Source of the DNA: Acidobacteriota bacterium
GTDB taxonomy: Bacteria; Acidobacteriota; Blastocatellia; Pyrinomonadales; Pyrinomonadaceae
NCBI GenBank assembly: GCA_005790265.1
Contig: SXVE01000088.1
Coordinates: forward strand, 1-13,351
Direction: 5' to 3'
Length of the DNA stretch: 13,351 nt
Part shown: one piece after another, positions 6,372-13,351 of the stretch
How the letters are laid out: each line of letters begins with the position of its first letter
Position numbering within the stretch: the stretch's first letter is position 1
Translations under genes and position numbers: made by a program
The notes under the pieces: generated by a model
What the model was told of the DNA's origin: nothing
The model's input: only the letters and a program-made list of their open reading frames with translations
Databases searched by the model: none

Positions 6372-7922
6372 ATGATAAAAGTAACGCTTTACATTGAAAG
6401 CGCTGGCGAACGGCGCGAAGTCGTTTTGGGCGACGAAACGAGCGTCGGGCGAACGAGTCTCGCGCGCGAAATTTTGCCGGACGCCGGACTTTCGCGCGTC
6501 AATACGACGTTTTTCCGCGACGGCGAAGATGTTTTGATCGTTGACGAAAATTCGACGAACGGAACTTTCGTCAACGGCGAAAAAATCGTCGGACGACCGC
6601 GTTTACTGAAAAGCGGCGATCAAATCACGCTCGGCAACAACACGCGAATTCTGGTTGAAATCGGCGGCGCAAATAATTTTTACGATGCGAGCGATTTTTC
6701 CGACAAACCGAAAAATTCTTTAACCAGAGAAAATCAATCCAAAAACGAATTCGGCGCGGCGACGACAACAAGTGCTGCAAATCCCAAATCCCAAATCCCA
6801 AATCCCAAATCCTCGCCGCCGCCGTGGATTTTAATCGCCGCCGGTTTATCAACATTCGCGATTATCTTTCTCGCGCTCGTCGGATATTTAATCGCTTCGC
6901 GCTACGAAAACGACGCGGCAACCAAAAACGGCAAAACGATAACGCCGACGATTCAGAAATCCGCCGTGATTCCAGTGCGCGTCATTGATCCGCTCGGCGG
7001 CGAAGACGAAGACGATTTGGACGATTTGATCGCTTCGTGGGAAGTTCAGGAAGAAGAGATCAACGCTGCGAATGTCGCCGACGTAACGGTCGAAGCGAGC
7101 GCGGCGGAAGAAGAAAAAGAATTGAGCGTGACCGCCGCTTTTCTCGCCGAACAGCAGCAAAAAGCGTTTGCGCCGCGCGGCGGAGAAACCGGAATTCGTC
7201 CCGGCGGTTTGAACGTGCCGAAAGAACTTTTCGGCGACGGCGTGATTAAACAAAAAGCCAAATTGCGCGAAATGAACACGACCGGTTACAAACAGCCGCT
7301 CGATTTCGCCGAACTCGCCGCCAAACGACTGAGCAAAGAATTGATCGAAATGCCGATGGCGACCGCGAGTTTTTACCTTGATGTCGGCGGCAGCGCGAAA
7401 GATTCGCCGTTTACTGCATTTAGTTTCCAAAACGGTAACACGGAAATCACGCCGGGCACGCCGAAATACAATACGCTCGCGCAGCTCGCGTCGAATTTCG
7501 CCGGAACGAAATACGATTTGAACAACGCGGCGCACCGCAAACAAATGCGAATGCGGCTTTTGCGAATGTTCAATCAGCGCTCGAAACCGATCTTAAAAGA
7601 ACTCGCCGACGCGTATCACGCCAAATTCAATCGCCCTTTGCGCGTGACGAGTTTAACGCGCTCAATGGATTACCAAATCGGTTTGAACGCGACGAACGCC
7701 AATTCGTTCAAAGTGCGCGGCGAAGGAAGTCTACCGCCGCACACGTCCGGCTGCGCGTTCGATCTTGCCCGCAAACATATGAACGCCGAAGAACAGAACT
7801 TCGTGATGGCAAAGCTCGCCGAAATGGAACAACGCGGCGTGCTCGACGCGCTGATCGAATACGGCACGAACGCCTGTTTCCACGTTTTCATCTACGCCGA
7901 CGGCAAAGCGCCGCAAATGTAA
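6372..7922 (+). CDS. FHA-domain membrane protein with C-terminal M15/DUF5715-like domain
   Basis: A protein of 516 residues. Residues 1-98 form a forkhead-associated (phosphothreonine-binding) domain with GRTS (26-29), LSRVN (40-44) and STNGTFVNGE (61-70); the usual SRxH His is Asn44. A low-complexity linker (about 100-150) includes a 7-bp DNA tandem repeat coding for NPKSQIPNPKS. One transmembrane helix follows at about 152-175, then an acidic stretch (EDEDDLDDL, 211-219). The C-terminal domain (about 400-516) has RVTSLTRS (424-431), HTSGCAFD with His457 and Asp464, and CFHVFIY with His504. These resemble the zinc ligands of M15-type D,D/L,D-carboxypeptidases and the DUF5715 group as I recall it, but the catalytic Glu of the usual ExWH motif is not evident. 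Topology suggests FHA inside and the peptidase-like domain outside. Function is unknown; cell-wall sensing or remodelling is an inference. Confidence 0.85.
   Translation: MIKVTLYIESAGERREVVLGDETSVGRTSLAREILPDAGLSRVNTTFFRDGEDVLIVDENSTNGTFVNGEKIVGRPRLLKSGDQITLGNNTRILVEIGGANNFYDASDFSDKPKNSLTRENQSKNEFGAATTTSAANPKSQIPNPKSSPPPWILIAAGLSTFAIIFLALVGYLIASRYENDAATKNGKTITPTIQKSAVIPVRVIDPLGGEDEDDLDDLIASWEVQEEEINAANVADVTVEASAAEEEKELSVTAAFLAEQQQKAFAPRGGETGIRPGGLNVPKELFGDGVIKQKAKLREMNTTGYKQPLDFAELAAKRLSKELIEMPMATASFYLDVGGSAKDSPFTAFSFQNGNTEITPGTPKYNTLAQLASNFAGTKYDLNNAAHRKQMRMRLLRMFNQRSKPILKELADAYHAKFNRPLRVTSLTRSMDYQIGLNATNANSFKVRGEGSLPPHTSGCAFDLARKHMNAEEQNFVMAKLAEMEQRGVLDALIEYGTNACFHVFIYADGKAPQM
6779..6812 (+). 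repeat. 7-bp tandem repeat (aaatccc, ~4.9 units) inside the FHA gene
   Basis: Four full copies of aaatccc (6779-6806) are followed by aaatcc (6807-6812). It encodes NPKSQIPNPKS just before the transmembrane helix. The unit is not a multiple of three, so gain or loss of one unit would shift the frame. A similar NPKSQIPNPK-coding repeat is one I recall from many environmental genomes as a dispersed element. Confidence 0.95.
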
Positions 7923-7978
7923 AAACTTCGACCTTTCCGTGCGGTTAAACGCTGTGCTTTCAATCGCTTACAAAACGC

Positions 7979-8023
7979 AAAAAAAAAAAAACGATTGACA
8001 ACAAAAACTTATCAGTTCATAAT
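7979..8023 (+). promoter_or_regulatory. Strong sigma70-type promoter with A-tract (UP-like) element
   Basis: TTGACA (7995-8000, perfect -35) and CATAAT (8018-8023, 5 of 6) are separated by exactly 17 nt. Thirteen A residues (7979-7991) lie just upstream, where an UP element would sit. The start point should be near 8030. This is the best promoter match I found in the window. Confidence 0.75.
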
Positions 8024-8053
8024 TTATTCACCTTTTTGAAGAATTTTAATAAT

Positions 8054-8170
8054 ATGCTTTGCTTTACTTCCCACACTCTAAAGCGCGACGTTTTTCTTTT
8101 TGAAATGCCGAATGCCGCTTTTTCGACGGAAGCAAACGCCAAAGAATTCGCTGAAACAAAAAAGTCCTGA
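8054..8170 (+). CDS. Possible 38-residue small protein
   Basis: An ORF from ATG at 8054 to TGA at 8168-8170, beginning MLCFTSHTLKRDVFLFEMPN and ending AKEFAETKKS. The second half uses codons typical of this genome (ttt tcg acg gaa, gcc aaa gaa ttc), while the first half does so less. A weak purine stretch, gaagaa (8038-8043), lies 10 nt upstream. The stop codon sits inside the 5' arm of the terminator stem, so a ribosome finishing translation could interfere with the hairpin. It has no transmembrane segment and no family I know. It may be a true microprotein or a chance ORF inside an sRNA. Confidence 0.35.
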   Translation: MLCFTSHTLKRDVFLFEMPNAAFSTEANAKEFAETKKS

Positions 8171-8201
8171 GAATTACTTGTCATAGTTCTCAGGACTTTT
8201 T
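8159..8201 (+). terminator. Strong intrinsic terminator (15-bp perfect stem)
   Basis: aaaaagtcctgagaa (8159-8173) is exactly complementary to ttctcaggacttttt (8187-8201) around a 13-nt loop. The 3' arm ends in five T, with further T-rich sequence after it. The A-run on the 5' side makes it potentially bidirectional. It closes the small unit that begins at the promoter near 7995. The rest of the gene-free stretch 8202-8350 shows only weak promoter-like hexamers (for example gataat at 8301-8306) for the next gene. Confidence 0.9.
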
Positions 8202-8350
8202 CGTTTTTCACTGTTTCTGTCGCGGTTTTAAGATGACAGATGGATTGTTGATCCGTTGGTTCACAATAGATTCGCAGAATCATAAAGTTCAGACAGATTT
8301 GATAATTCGAGAAGCCTTATTTTTATCTTTTTCGCTCACCAAATTAAAAT

Positions 8351-9055
8351 ATGAAAATCATCACTTGCAGATTAATTGCATTTATTTTTCTTGCTTTTTC
8401 AACTCATTACGTTTTCGGGCAATCTGATAGCGACTCCACCGAAACCGAACTGCGGAGATTTGAAGTCGGCGGGCAATTCACTGTTCTTCGCCGCAGCGAC
8501 GCCGATGTTGTAAGTGAAATTTTTAGTCAAAATGGTTTTGGCTCCCCAAATTATAAATCGGAAATATTGAATGAAATAGGCGTTGGCGCGCGAGTCGGGT
8601 TTAATTTTACAAAAAATATCGCCGTCGAAGCGGAAGGTGATTTTTTTCGCCGAATCGAAAGGGAGCCGAGTATTATCGGCGTCGGAATTAGAGTTGACGA
8701 GCCGGGCGGGAGAAAAATTCAAGTAGTCGCCGGACCTAAAATCGGAATTAGAAAGAAAAAGTTCGGCGTCTTTGCGAAAGTCAGACCGGGCATTATCGGA
8801 TTTGAAAGATACAATGTAGCTATTCAAATCGGACTGATTGACAGCTTTTTTGTCGTTCCGCGACGAAGAAACGCCAAATTTTTCAATTTGGATGTCGGCG
8901 GCGTGTTTGAATATTACCCGACGCGCCGAACGATTTTCAGAGTTGACGCCGGCGATACGATAATTTACTACAATCCTCAAAAACCGAAGGACCTGAATCC
9001 GAGTCTCACGCGGCACAATTTTCAAACGAGTGTCGGTTTCGGATTTCGATTTTAA
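8351..9055 (+). CDS. Secreted outer-membrane beta-barrel-like protein
   Basis: A protein of 234 residues. An N-terminal signal peptide (about 1-23, hydrophobic IAFIFLAF core) is probably cleaved before Gln24. The mature part alternates polar and hydrophobic residues in short strands: EVGGQFTVLRR, GVGARVGFNFT, NIAVEAEGDFF, KIQVVAGPKIGI and FGVFAKVRPGIIGF. It ends QTSVGFGFRF, with a terminal Phe typical of outer-membrane barrels recognised by the BAM complex. Length and strand pattern suggest a small barrel of perhaps eight strands. No Cys lipobox is seen. The specific function is unknown. It follows the terminator at 8159-8201 and so probably has its own promoter. The next gene is 69 nt downstream. 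Confidence 0.8.
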   Translation: MKIITCRLIAFIFLAFSTHYVFGQSDSDSTETELRRFEVGGQFTVLRRSDADVVSEIFSQNGFGSPNYKSEILNEIGVGARVGFNFTKNIAVEAEGDFFRRIEREPSIIGVGIRVDEPGGRKIQVVAGPKIGIRKKKFGVFAKVRPGIIGFERYNVAIQIGLIDSFFVVPRRRNAKFFNLDVGGVFEYYPTRRTIFRVDAGDTIIYYNPQKPKDLNPSLTRHNFQTSVGFGFRF

Positions 9056-9113
9056 GCGCACAAAGCAACTTTTCGCCGTGCTGCTACTTCACAAATAACG
9101 AACGTCTGTTTTT

Positions 9114-9118
9114 GAGGA
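9114..9118 (+). promoter_or_regulatory. Clear Shine-Dalgarno site for the VWA gene
   Basis: gagga lies 6 nt before the ATG at 9125. It stands out because most genes in this window lack a recognisable Shine-Dalgarno sequence, and it fixes the start of the secreted VWA protein. Confidence 0.75.
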
Positions 9119-9124
9119 CACTCT

Positions 9125-10243
9125 ATGAACAAAGTTATTCATCTCTCGATATTTTTTTTCGCTCTTAATCTCGCCTGTTACGCTCAAACGCCGCCGAACG
9201 GCGAAGCGGAAAAAGTCACGACCGAAGAAATAAAAGTCAACGTTTCCGTGACAGACCGCGCCGGAAATTTCGTCGCCGACGTGCGCGCGGAAGATTTAGT
9301 GATTGACGAAGACGGACGGCTTCATCAGGCGAGCAGCGTTCGGCTGATTGCGCCGAGCGTTTTGATCGCGCTCGATACGGGCGGCGCGAATCGGCTGGCG
9401 AAAAATATTCAAACGACGCGAAAAATCGCCGGAAATTTAATCGGCACTTTTGCGCCGAACGCTCACATCGCCGTGATGCAGTTTCACGACAAAATCGAAT
9501 TTTTGTCGGATTGGCAAACCGACCGCACCGAACTTCTAAGAATCGTCGAAAACCGCACGAATTTCGGCAGACGTTCTTCGTTCGTCGGCGCAATCGCGGC
9601 GGCAAACGATTTTCTCGCCGCCGCGCCGACCGAAAATCGGCCTCTGATTTTAATCACCGACGCGACCGACAGCCGCAATGACGAAGCGGCGCGCGCGGCG
9701 GCAATTAAAAAACTTTTGACCGGCGGCGCAATCGTGCACGTCGTCAGCTACGCACCGCTCGAACTCGCCGCACTCGCGCCGCAAACCAAAATAATTCGCA
9801 AAGGCGAACCGAATCCGCGCCGACTGCCGCCCGAAATCGAACTCGCTATTTTAGGAGCGGGTTCTAATTCGTCGCTCGAACTAGCCAGACTGCGACGTTT
9901 TCCGCCGCGCCTGCTTTCGGTTTTAACCGATTATCCGTTTTGGAAAGAGAAAAACTCGCAGACGAAAGCGCTGATCGCCGCGCAGATTCAGCTTGTGCTT
10001 CTCGCCGAAACGACCGGCGGCGAAATAGTAATGCCAGAATCAATCGAAGAAGTTCTCGAAAATTCGACCACGATTGCCCGCAGCATCAACTCGCAATACG
10101 TCGTAACTTACGCGCCGAAACGCCCGCTCAAAGATGCGCCGACGGGCGAAATTCGTCAAATCGAAGCTTCCTCACGCCGAATCGGTTTAGAAGCGCGCGG
10201 CGCGCGGCGATTAACTGTTTTCGGAACGGAAAACGGCAAATAA
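9125..10243 (+). CDS. Secreted VWFA-related (acidobacterial-type) domain protein
   Basis: A protein of 372 residues with a signal peptide (about 1-20, cleavage after CYA). Residues 35-75 form a short beta-domain (VNVSVTDRAGNFVADVRAED) that typically precedes the VWA fold in the acidobacterial VWFA-related family. The VWA domain spans about 78-335, with IALDTGGANR (81-90), VMQFHDKIEFLSDW (117-130) and LILITDATDS (174-183). The MIDAS is degenerate: DxSxS reads D84-T-G-G-A, although a third-loop Asp179 is kept and Ser151/152 might replace the Thr. Metal-dependent ligand binding may therefore be weakened or lost. It is probably periplasmic or surface-located. The start is fixed by a good Shine-Dalgarno sequence. 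It lies between a barrel-like protein and a NorD-like VWA protein. Confidence 0.85.
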   Translation: MNKVIHLSIFFFALNLACYAQTPPNGEAEKVTTEEIKVNVSVTDRAGNFVADVRAEDLVIDEDGRLHQASSVRLIAPSVLIALDTGGANRLAKNIQTTRKIAGNLIGTFAPNAHIAVMQFHDKIEFLSDWQTDRTELLRIVENRTNFGRRSSFVGAIAAANDFLAAAPTENRPLILITDATDSRNDEAARAAAIKKLLTGGAIVHVVSYAPLELAALAPQTKIIRKGEPNPRRLPPEIELAILGAGSNSSLELARLRRFPPRLLSVLTDYPFWKEKNSQTKALIAAQIQLVLLAETTGGEIVMPESIEEVLENSTTIARSINSQYVVTYAPKRPLKDAPTGEIRQIEASSRRIGLEARGARRLTVFGTENGK

Positions 10244-10297
10244 ACATTTAATTTTTCGCGCCTACAAAAAATCGCTCGTCTCGTCACCATTTTTAAT

Positions 10298-10330
10298 TTC
10301 TCTGCGTGCTTTGCGTCCTTCGCCGCTAAT
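10298..10330. repeat. Dispersed-repeat-like spacer sequence upstream of the NorD-like gene
   Basis: The stretch containing ctctgcgtgctttgcgtcc (10300-10318) resembles a short intergenic repeat I recall from many environmental bacterial genomes. It lies in the 103-nt spacer between the two VWA genes. Recognition is from memory and no second copy is present in this window. Confidence 0.45.
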
Positions 10331-10346
10331 TCTTAAACTTAGATTT

Positions 10347-13300
10347 ATGGCGAATGATGCGGAAACGAATAATCACAAAAAACAAACTCTCACGGGACTC
10401 GCGAAAAGATTGACGAAAATTTCGACCGAGCAGAAACGCGCGGCACTCGAAGCGAGCGCGAGCTTGGCGGGCGTTTCCTTGCGCGTCAGCCGCGAATTTG
10501 TCGAAGCGGTGCCGAAAGCGGCGCGCGTTTTGTCGGCGGACGATTTGCGCAATTGGGCGGAAATGGGACGGCGTTTGGCGATGGGAAATGCTGATACAGG
10601 CGCGAAATTTTTCGCCGACGGCGTGTTCGGATTAAAAGCCGTGCCGAAAGCGGCGCGACCGCTCGTGTTTCAAATTTGCACGCGCCAGCTTGTTTTATCG
10701 AGTTCGATTGCGCTCGAAACTTTTGATTTGATTCCGAAACTAGCCAGGGAAATCGATGACGATGAGCTGCTGGCGGAAATTTTGCGGCTCGCGGCGGAAA
10801 TCGCTCACCGTTCGGCAAAACACAGCGCGGATTTTTTGCAGAAAACGCCCGGCGTCGGCGAAAGTCTGAAAAAATTCGGCGACGATAAACGCGAAGTTTC
10901 CCGCGCCGTTTTCGCGCTCGCCGCGCATTTCGTCAGTCGAACCGGCGGAATGACCGCGGATTTGTGGGCGAATCTGCCCGCCTCGCTGGAAAAAATTTCG
11001 ACGCAAAACGCGATTCTTCTAATGGAAAAATCGCGAAGTTTTTTGGAATTCGGCGGCAGCGTAACGCTTCATTTCGTTTCTGCGGGCAGCGACGTTTTAC
11101 GGAAAACAGATCAGGTTTTTGAAGATTGGTGCGCGGTTTTGCAGAAAATCGCGAAACAGGGAAACGCAATTCTGATCGCTTTTCTGCGCGCTTCGCCGAA
11201 ATTTTTCGCGCAGATTCAGACGCTGAAAAAAAAGGACGAAATCGTTTCCATCGCCAAAAAGGTTTTAAATTTGGTGAACGACATCGCCGAAAAAGATGCG
11301 GAAAGCGCGCTCGCGGCGTTTCGTTCGTCGGCAAACGCGCTGAAAAAAGTTTCGCTCGCGCAGTTTGAAGAATGGGTCGAAACCGGGTTACTCGAAAAGG
11401 AAAACGTTTCGGCGAAGGCGCGAAAAAGTTATTTCGCGCTCGAAACGCGCCAGTCAAATGAACTTTTGCAGGAATCGCAAACGGGCGTGCCGCTCGAAGC
11501 GGTGCAAACCGTTTTGCGCATTTACGTCGAAGGTTTGACGGGCAGAGAAATTGAAATCGCGCCGCTGACGGCGATGCCGCAGGAATCGCGCATCGGCGAC
11601 GGCAAAACCGTTTATTTGCCGTCTGCCATCAACGAGTTCGAGACGGACGAAATGGATTTTCGGCTGTACAAAGTGCTTGCGGCGCACGGCGCGGGACAAA
11701 TCGAATTCGGCACTTTTGAAAAAGATACGAAGAATTTGAAAGCCGCATTCGCTTCGTTATCAGAGCTTTACGCGGCAAGCGCCGAAGAAATTGATGCGTT
11801 TTCGCTCGCCGGTTACATCGAAGATGTGCGGACAAGCGAAAAAGCTTTGTCCGAAGAAGAAATCAAAGCGGAAATCAAAAAACGCCGCGCAAAGCTGCCG
11901 AAAGATTCGGATTACCGCGCTGTTTTGCAAATTTTTCCCGAACCGCGTTTGGCGAAAAAGATTTTCGGCACGATGGAAAACGCGCGCATTGACGCCGCTT
12001 TGCGCCGAACGTATCGCGGTTTGCGCAAAGATTTGGATTTGATGCAGAATTTTCTGCGCGAAAAACGTCCGTTTATTTTCGATTTGCCGATGAATCAAGT
12101 GCCGTTCGAGCTTTTGTTTCAAATCACTTTGTGCGGCGGCGCGACCGACGACGCGAAACAATTTTACGGGCAGATCGTGTCGGAAATCGAAACCGTCATC
12201 GAAAATTACCTGGCGATCAAAAACGCGTCGGTTGCCGACAGTTTAATGGCGACGAGCCGCGTTTACGCGCTTTTTCAAAACATTACGGCGGAAGAAACGC
12301 AGCAGCAGGAACCGGAAGAAAAAGATCAGCAGGGCGAATTCGCTTACGAAGATAAAAAGTCGGACGAAAGCGTGCTCGAAAATCAGATTAAGCGCGAGCA
12401 GAAGCCGAAAACGATGCAGGACATCAAAGATTTGTTCAGTGCGTGGAACGAAACGGACGAAGACGAAACGGACGAACCCGACGATTTGCAGGGTGCGGAA
12501 AGCTGGGCGCACAGCGAAATGCCCGAACAAGCGCTCGAAGCGGGCGACACGGCGTTTTCGTATGACGAATGGGATCGCGAGTTGAACGATTACCGCGTCG
12601 GCTGGAGTCGCGTGATCGAAAAAAAAGTGCGGCAGGGCGACCGCAATTTCGTCGAGATTGCGCGCAGTCGTTACCGCGGCGTGATTTCTTCGATTCGTCA
12701 TCAATTTCAGTTGATGAAACCGGAAAATTTGACGCGCATCAACCGCGAACTCGACGGCGAAGATTACGATTTGAACGCGCTCGTTGATTACGTGATTGAC
12801 CGCCGCGCCGACGGTCAGCAATCGGAGAATATTTACACCAAACGTTTGAGAAAACAGCGCGACGTTGCCGTTTCTCTGCTGCTCGATCAATCGTCTTCGA
12901 CGGCGCGCACGATTACCAGAAATCCGCTTCAGCCGTACACGCATCCGGGACGGCGAATTATCGAAATCGAAAAAGAAGGTTTGGTTTTGATGAGCGAAGC
13001 GCTCGAAGCGGTCGGCGACGTTTACGCGATCAACGGTTTTACTTCGGAAGGTCGGCGCAACGTTAAATTCTATGTCGTCAAGGATTTCTCGGAAAAATAC
13101 TCGGAAGAAATAGAACGCCGCATCGGCGGCATCACGTTTCAAAACAACACGAGAATGGGCGCGGCAATCCGCCACGCGGCGGCGAAACTCGCGCGTCAGG
13201 AATCGCGCACGAAACTTTTAATTATCTTGACCGACGGCAGACCTTACGACCACGATTACGGCGACGCGCGCTATGCCAGAGAAGACGTGCGCGAAGCCTT

Positions 13301-13351
13301 GACCGAAGCGAAACTCAGCGGCATCACGCCGTTCTGCATCACGATTGACCG
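10347..13351 (+). CDS. NorD-like VWA-domain protein (3' end cut by window)
   Basis: At least 1001 codons, open at the right edge. Residues 1-410 are mostly helical and repeat-like. A NorD-type segment, VYLPSAINEF (from 422) followed by FRLYKVLAAHGAGQIEFGTF, precedes further helical sequence, an acidic and Gln-rich linker (about 649-730) and a C-terminal VWA domain (about 840 onward). The MIDAS is intact: DQSSS (Asp847, Ser849, Ser851), Thr935 in NNTRMGAA and Asp963 in ILTDGRPYD. NorD and CbbO proteins of this layout partner with MoxR-type AAA+ ATPases (NorQ, CbbQ) to insert metals or remodel target enzymes in the cytoplasm. No such ATPase, nitric oxide reductase or Rubisco gene is visible here, so the client is unknown. 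The start ATG at 10347 has no Shine-Dalgarno sequence. By comparison with the family as I recall it, probably only the last few dozen residues are missing. Confidence 0.85.
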   Translation, partial: MANDAETNNHKKQTLTGLAKRLTKISTEQKRAALEASASLAGVSLRVSREFVEAVPKAARVLSADDLRNWAEMGRRLAMGNADTGAKFFADGVFGLKAVPKAARPLVFQICTRQLVLSSSIALETFDLIPKLAREIDDDELLAEILRLAAEIAHRSAKHSADFLQKTPGVGESLKKFGDDKREVSRAVFALAAHFVSRTGGMTADLWANLPASLEKISTQNAILLMEKSRSFLEFGGSVTLHFVSAGSDVLRKTDQVFEDWCAVLQKIAKQGNAILIAFLRASPKFFAQIQTLKKKDEIVSIAKKVLNLVNDIAEKDAESALAAFRSSANALKKVSLAQFEEWVETGLLEKENVSAKARKSYFALETRQSNELLQESQTGVPLEAVQTVLRIYVEGLTGREIEIAPLTAMPQESRIGDGKTVYLPSAINEFETDEMDFRLYKVLAAHGAGQIEFGTFEKDTKNLKAAFASLSELYAASAEEIDAFSLAGYIEDVRTSEKALSEEEIKAEIKKRRAKLPKDSDYRAVLQIFPEPRLAKKIFGTMENARIDAALRRTYRGLRKDLDLMQNFLREKRPFIFDLPMNQVPFELLFQITLCGGATDDAKQFYGQIVSEIETVIENYLAIKNASVADSLMATSRVYALFQNITAEETQQQEPEEKDQQGEFAYEDKKSDESVLENQIKREQKPKTMQDIKDLFSAWNETDEDETDEPDDLQGAESWAHSEMPEQALEAGDTAFSYDEWDRELNDYRVGWSRVIEKKVRQGDRNFVEIARSRYRGVISSIRHQFQLMKPENLTRINRELDGEDYDLNALVDYVIDRRADGQQSENIYTKRLRKQRDVAVSLLLDQSSSTARTITRNPLQPYTHPGRRIIEIEKEGLVLMSEALEAVGDVYAINGFTSEGRRNVKFYVVKDFSEKYSEEIERRIGGITFQNNTRMGAAIRHAAAKLARQESRTKLLIILTDGRPYDHDYGDARYAREDVREALTEAKLSGITPFCITID

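Larger units (their letters stand above)
8030..8201 (+). ncRNA. Candidate ~170-nt small transcript (sRNA or microprotein mRNA)
   Basis: The segment between the promoter at 7995-8023 and the hairpin terminator at 8159-8201 would make a discrete RNA of about 170 nt. Possible internal helices are aaagcg (8080-8085) with cgcttt (8116-8121), and cttcc (8067-8071) with ggaag (8128-8132) extended by tttg (8058-8061) with caaa (8133-8136). I do not recognise a known RNA family. It also contains a 38-codon ORF, so it may be a small mRNA instead. Confidence 0.45.

Noticed and set aside
6888..7544. A 218-codon open frame on the minus strand opposite the FHA gene
   Set aside because: Arg/Phe-rich shadow of a gene with clear FHA, membrane and C-terminal motifs.
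8017..8283. An 88-codon minus-strand open frame spanning the terminator region
   Set aside because: It reads through the 15-bp terminator hairpin and across the promoter region, and its translation shows no domain or genome-typical composition.
12243..13175. A 310-codon open frame on the minus strand inside the NorD-like gene
   Set aside because: It is antisense to a protein with clear VWA motifs. Its translation is rich in Arg, Phe and Val, with no recognisable domain, as expected for a codon-bias shadow.

Overview
This window looks like a chromosomal segment of an Acidobacteriota bacterium, possibly of the Blastocatellia type. The clues are a secreted VWFA-related protein of the kind that is common in that phylum, near-absence of Shine-Dalgarno sequences, moderate GC with AT-rich spacers, and gaps filled with palindromic repeats. 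The taxonomic call is an inference from gene content, not from a marker gene.

Left part (1-6046, minus strand): a histidine biosynthesis operon, read right to left as leader peptide, hisG, hisD, hisC, hisB (fused phosphatase and dehydratase), hisH and hisA (cut by the window edge). A 22-residue leader ORF at 6030-5962 has nine His codons in ten consecutive positions. It is followed by mutually exclusive hairpins and a T-tailed hairpin just before hisG, so the operon appears to be controlled by classical ribosome-mediated transcription attenuation. Every junction inside the operon except hisG-hisD carries an inverted repeat. Three sequence families are represented, and one family supplies the last four residues and stop codons of both HisD and HisC.

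Middle part (6093-8201, plus strand): divergent from the his operon are a 75-residue two-CxxC protein and an FHA-domain, single-pass membrane protein. The latter has an extracytoplasmic M15/DUF5715-like zinc-peptidase-type domain and a 7-bp tandem repeat inside its coding region. A compact transcription unit follows, made of a near-consensus promoter with an A13 tract, a 38-codon ORF and a strong hairpin terminator.

Right part (8351-13351, plus strand): a secreted beta-barrel-like protein, a secreted VWA protein with a degenerate metal site, and a long NorD-like VWA protein with an intact MIDAS that runs off the right edge. I saw no rRNA, tRNA, CRISPR array, transposase or phage gene.
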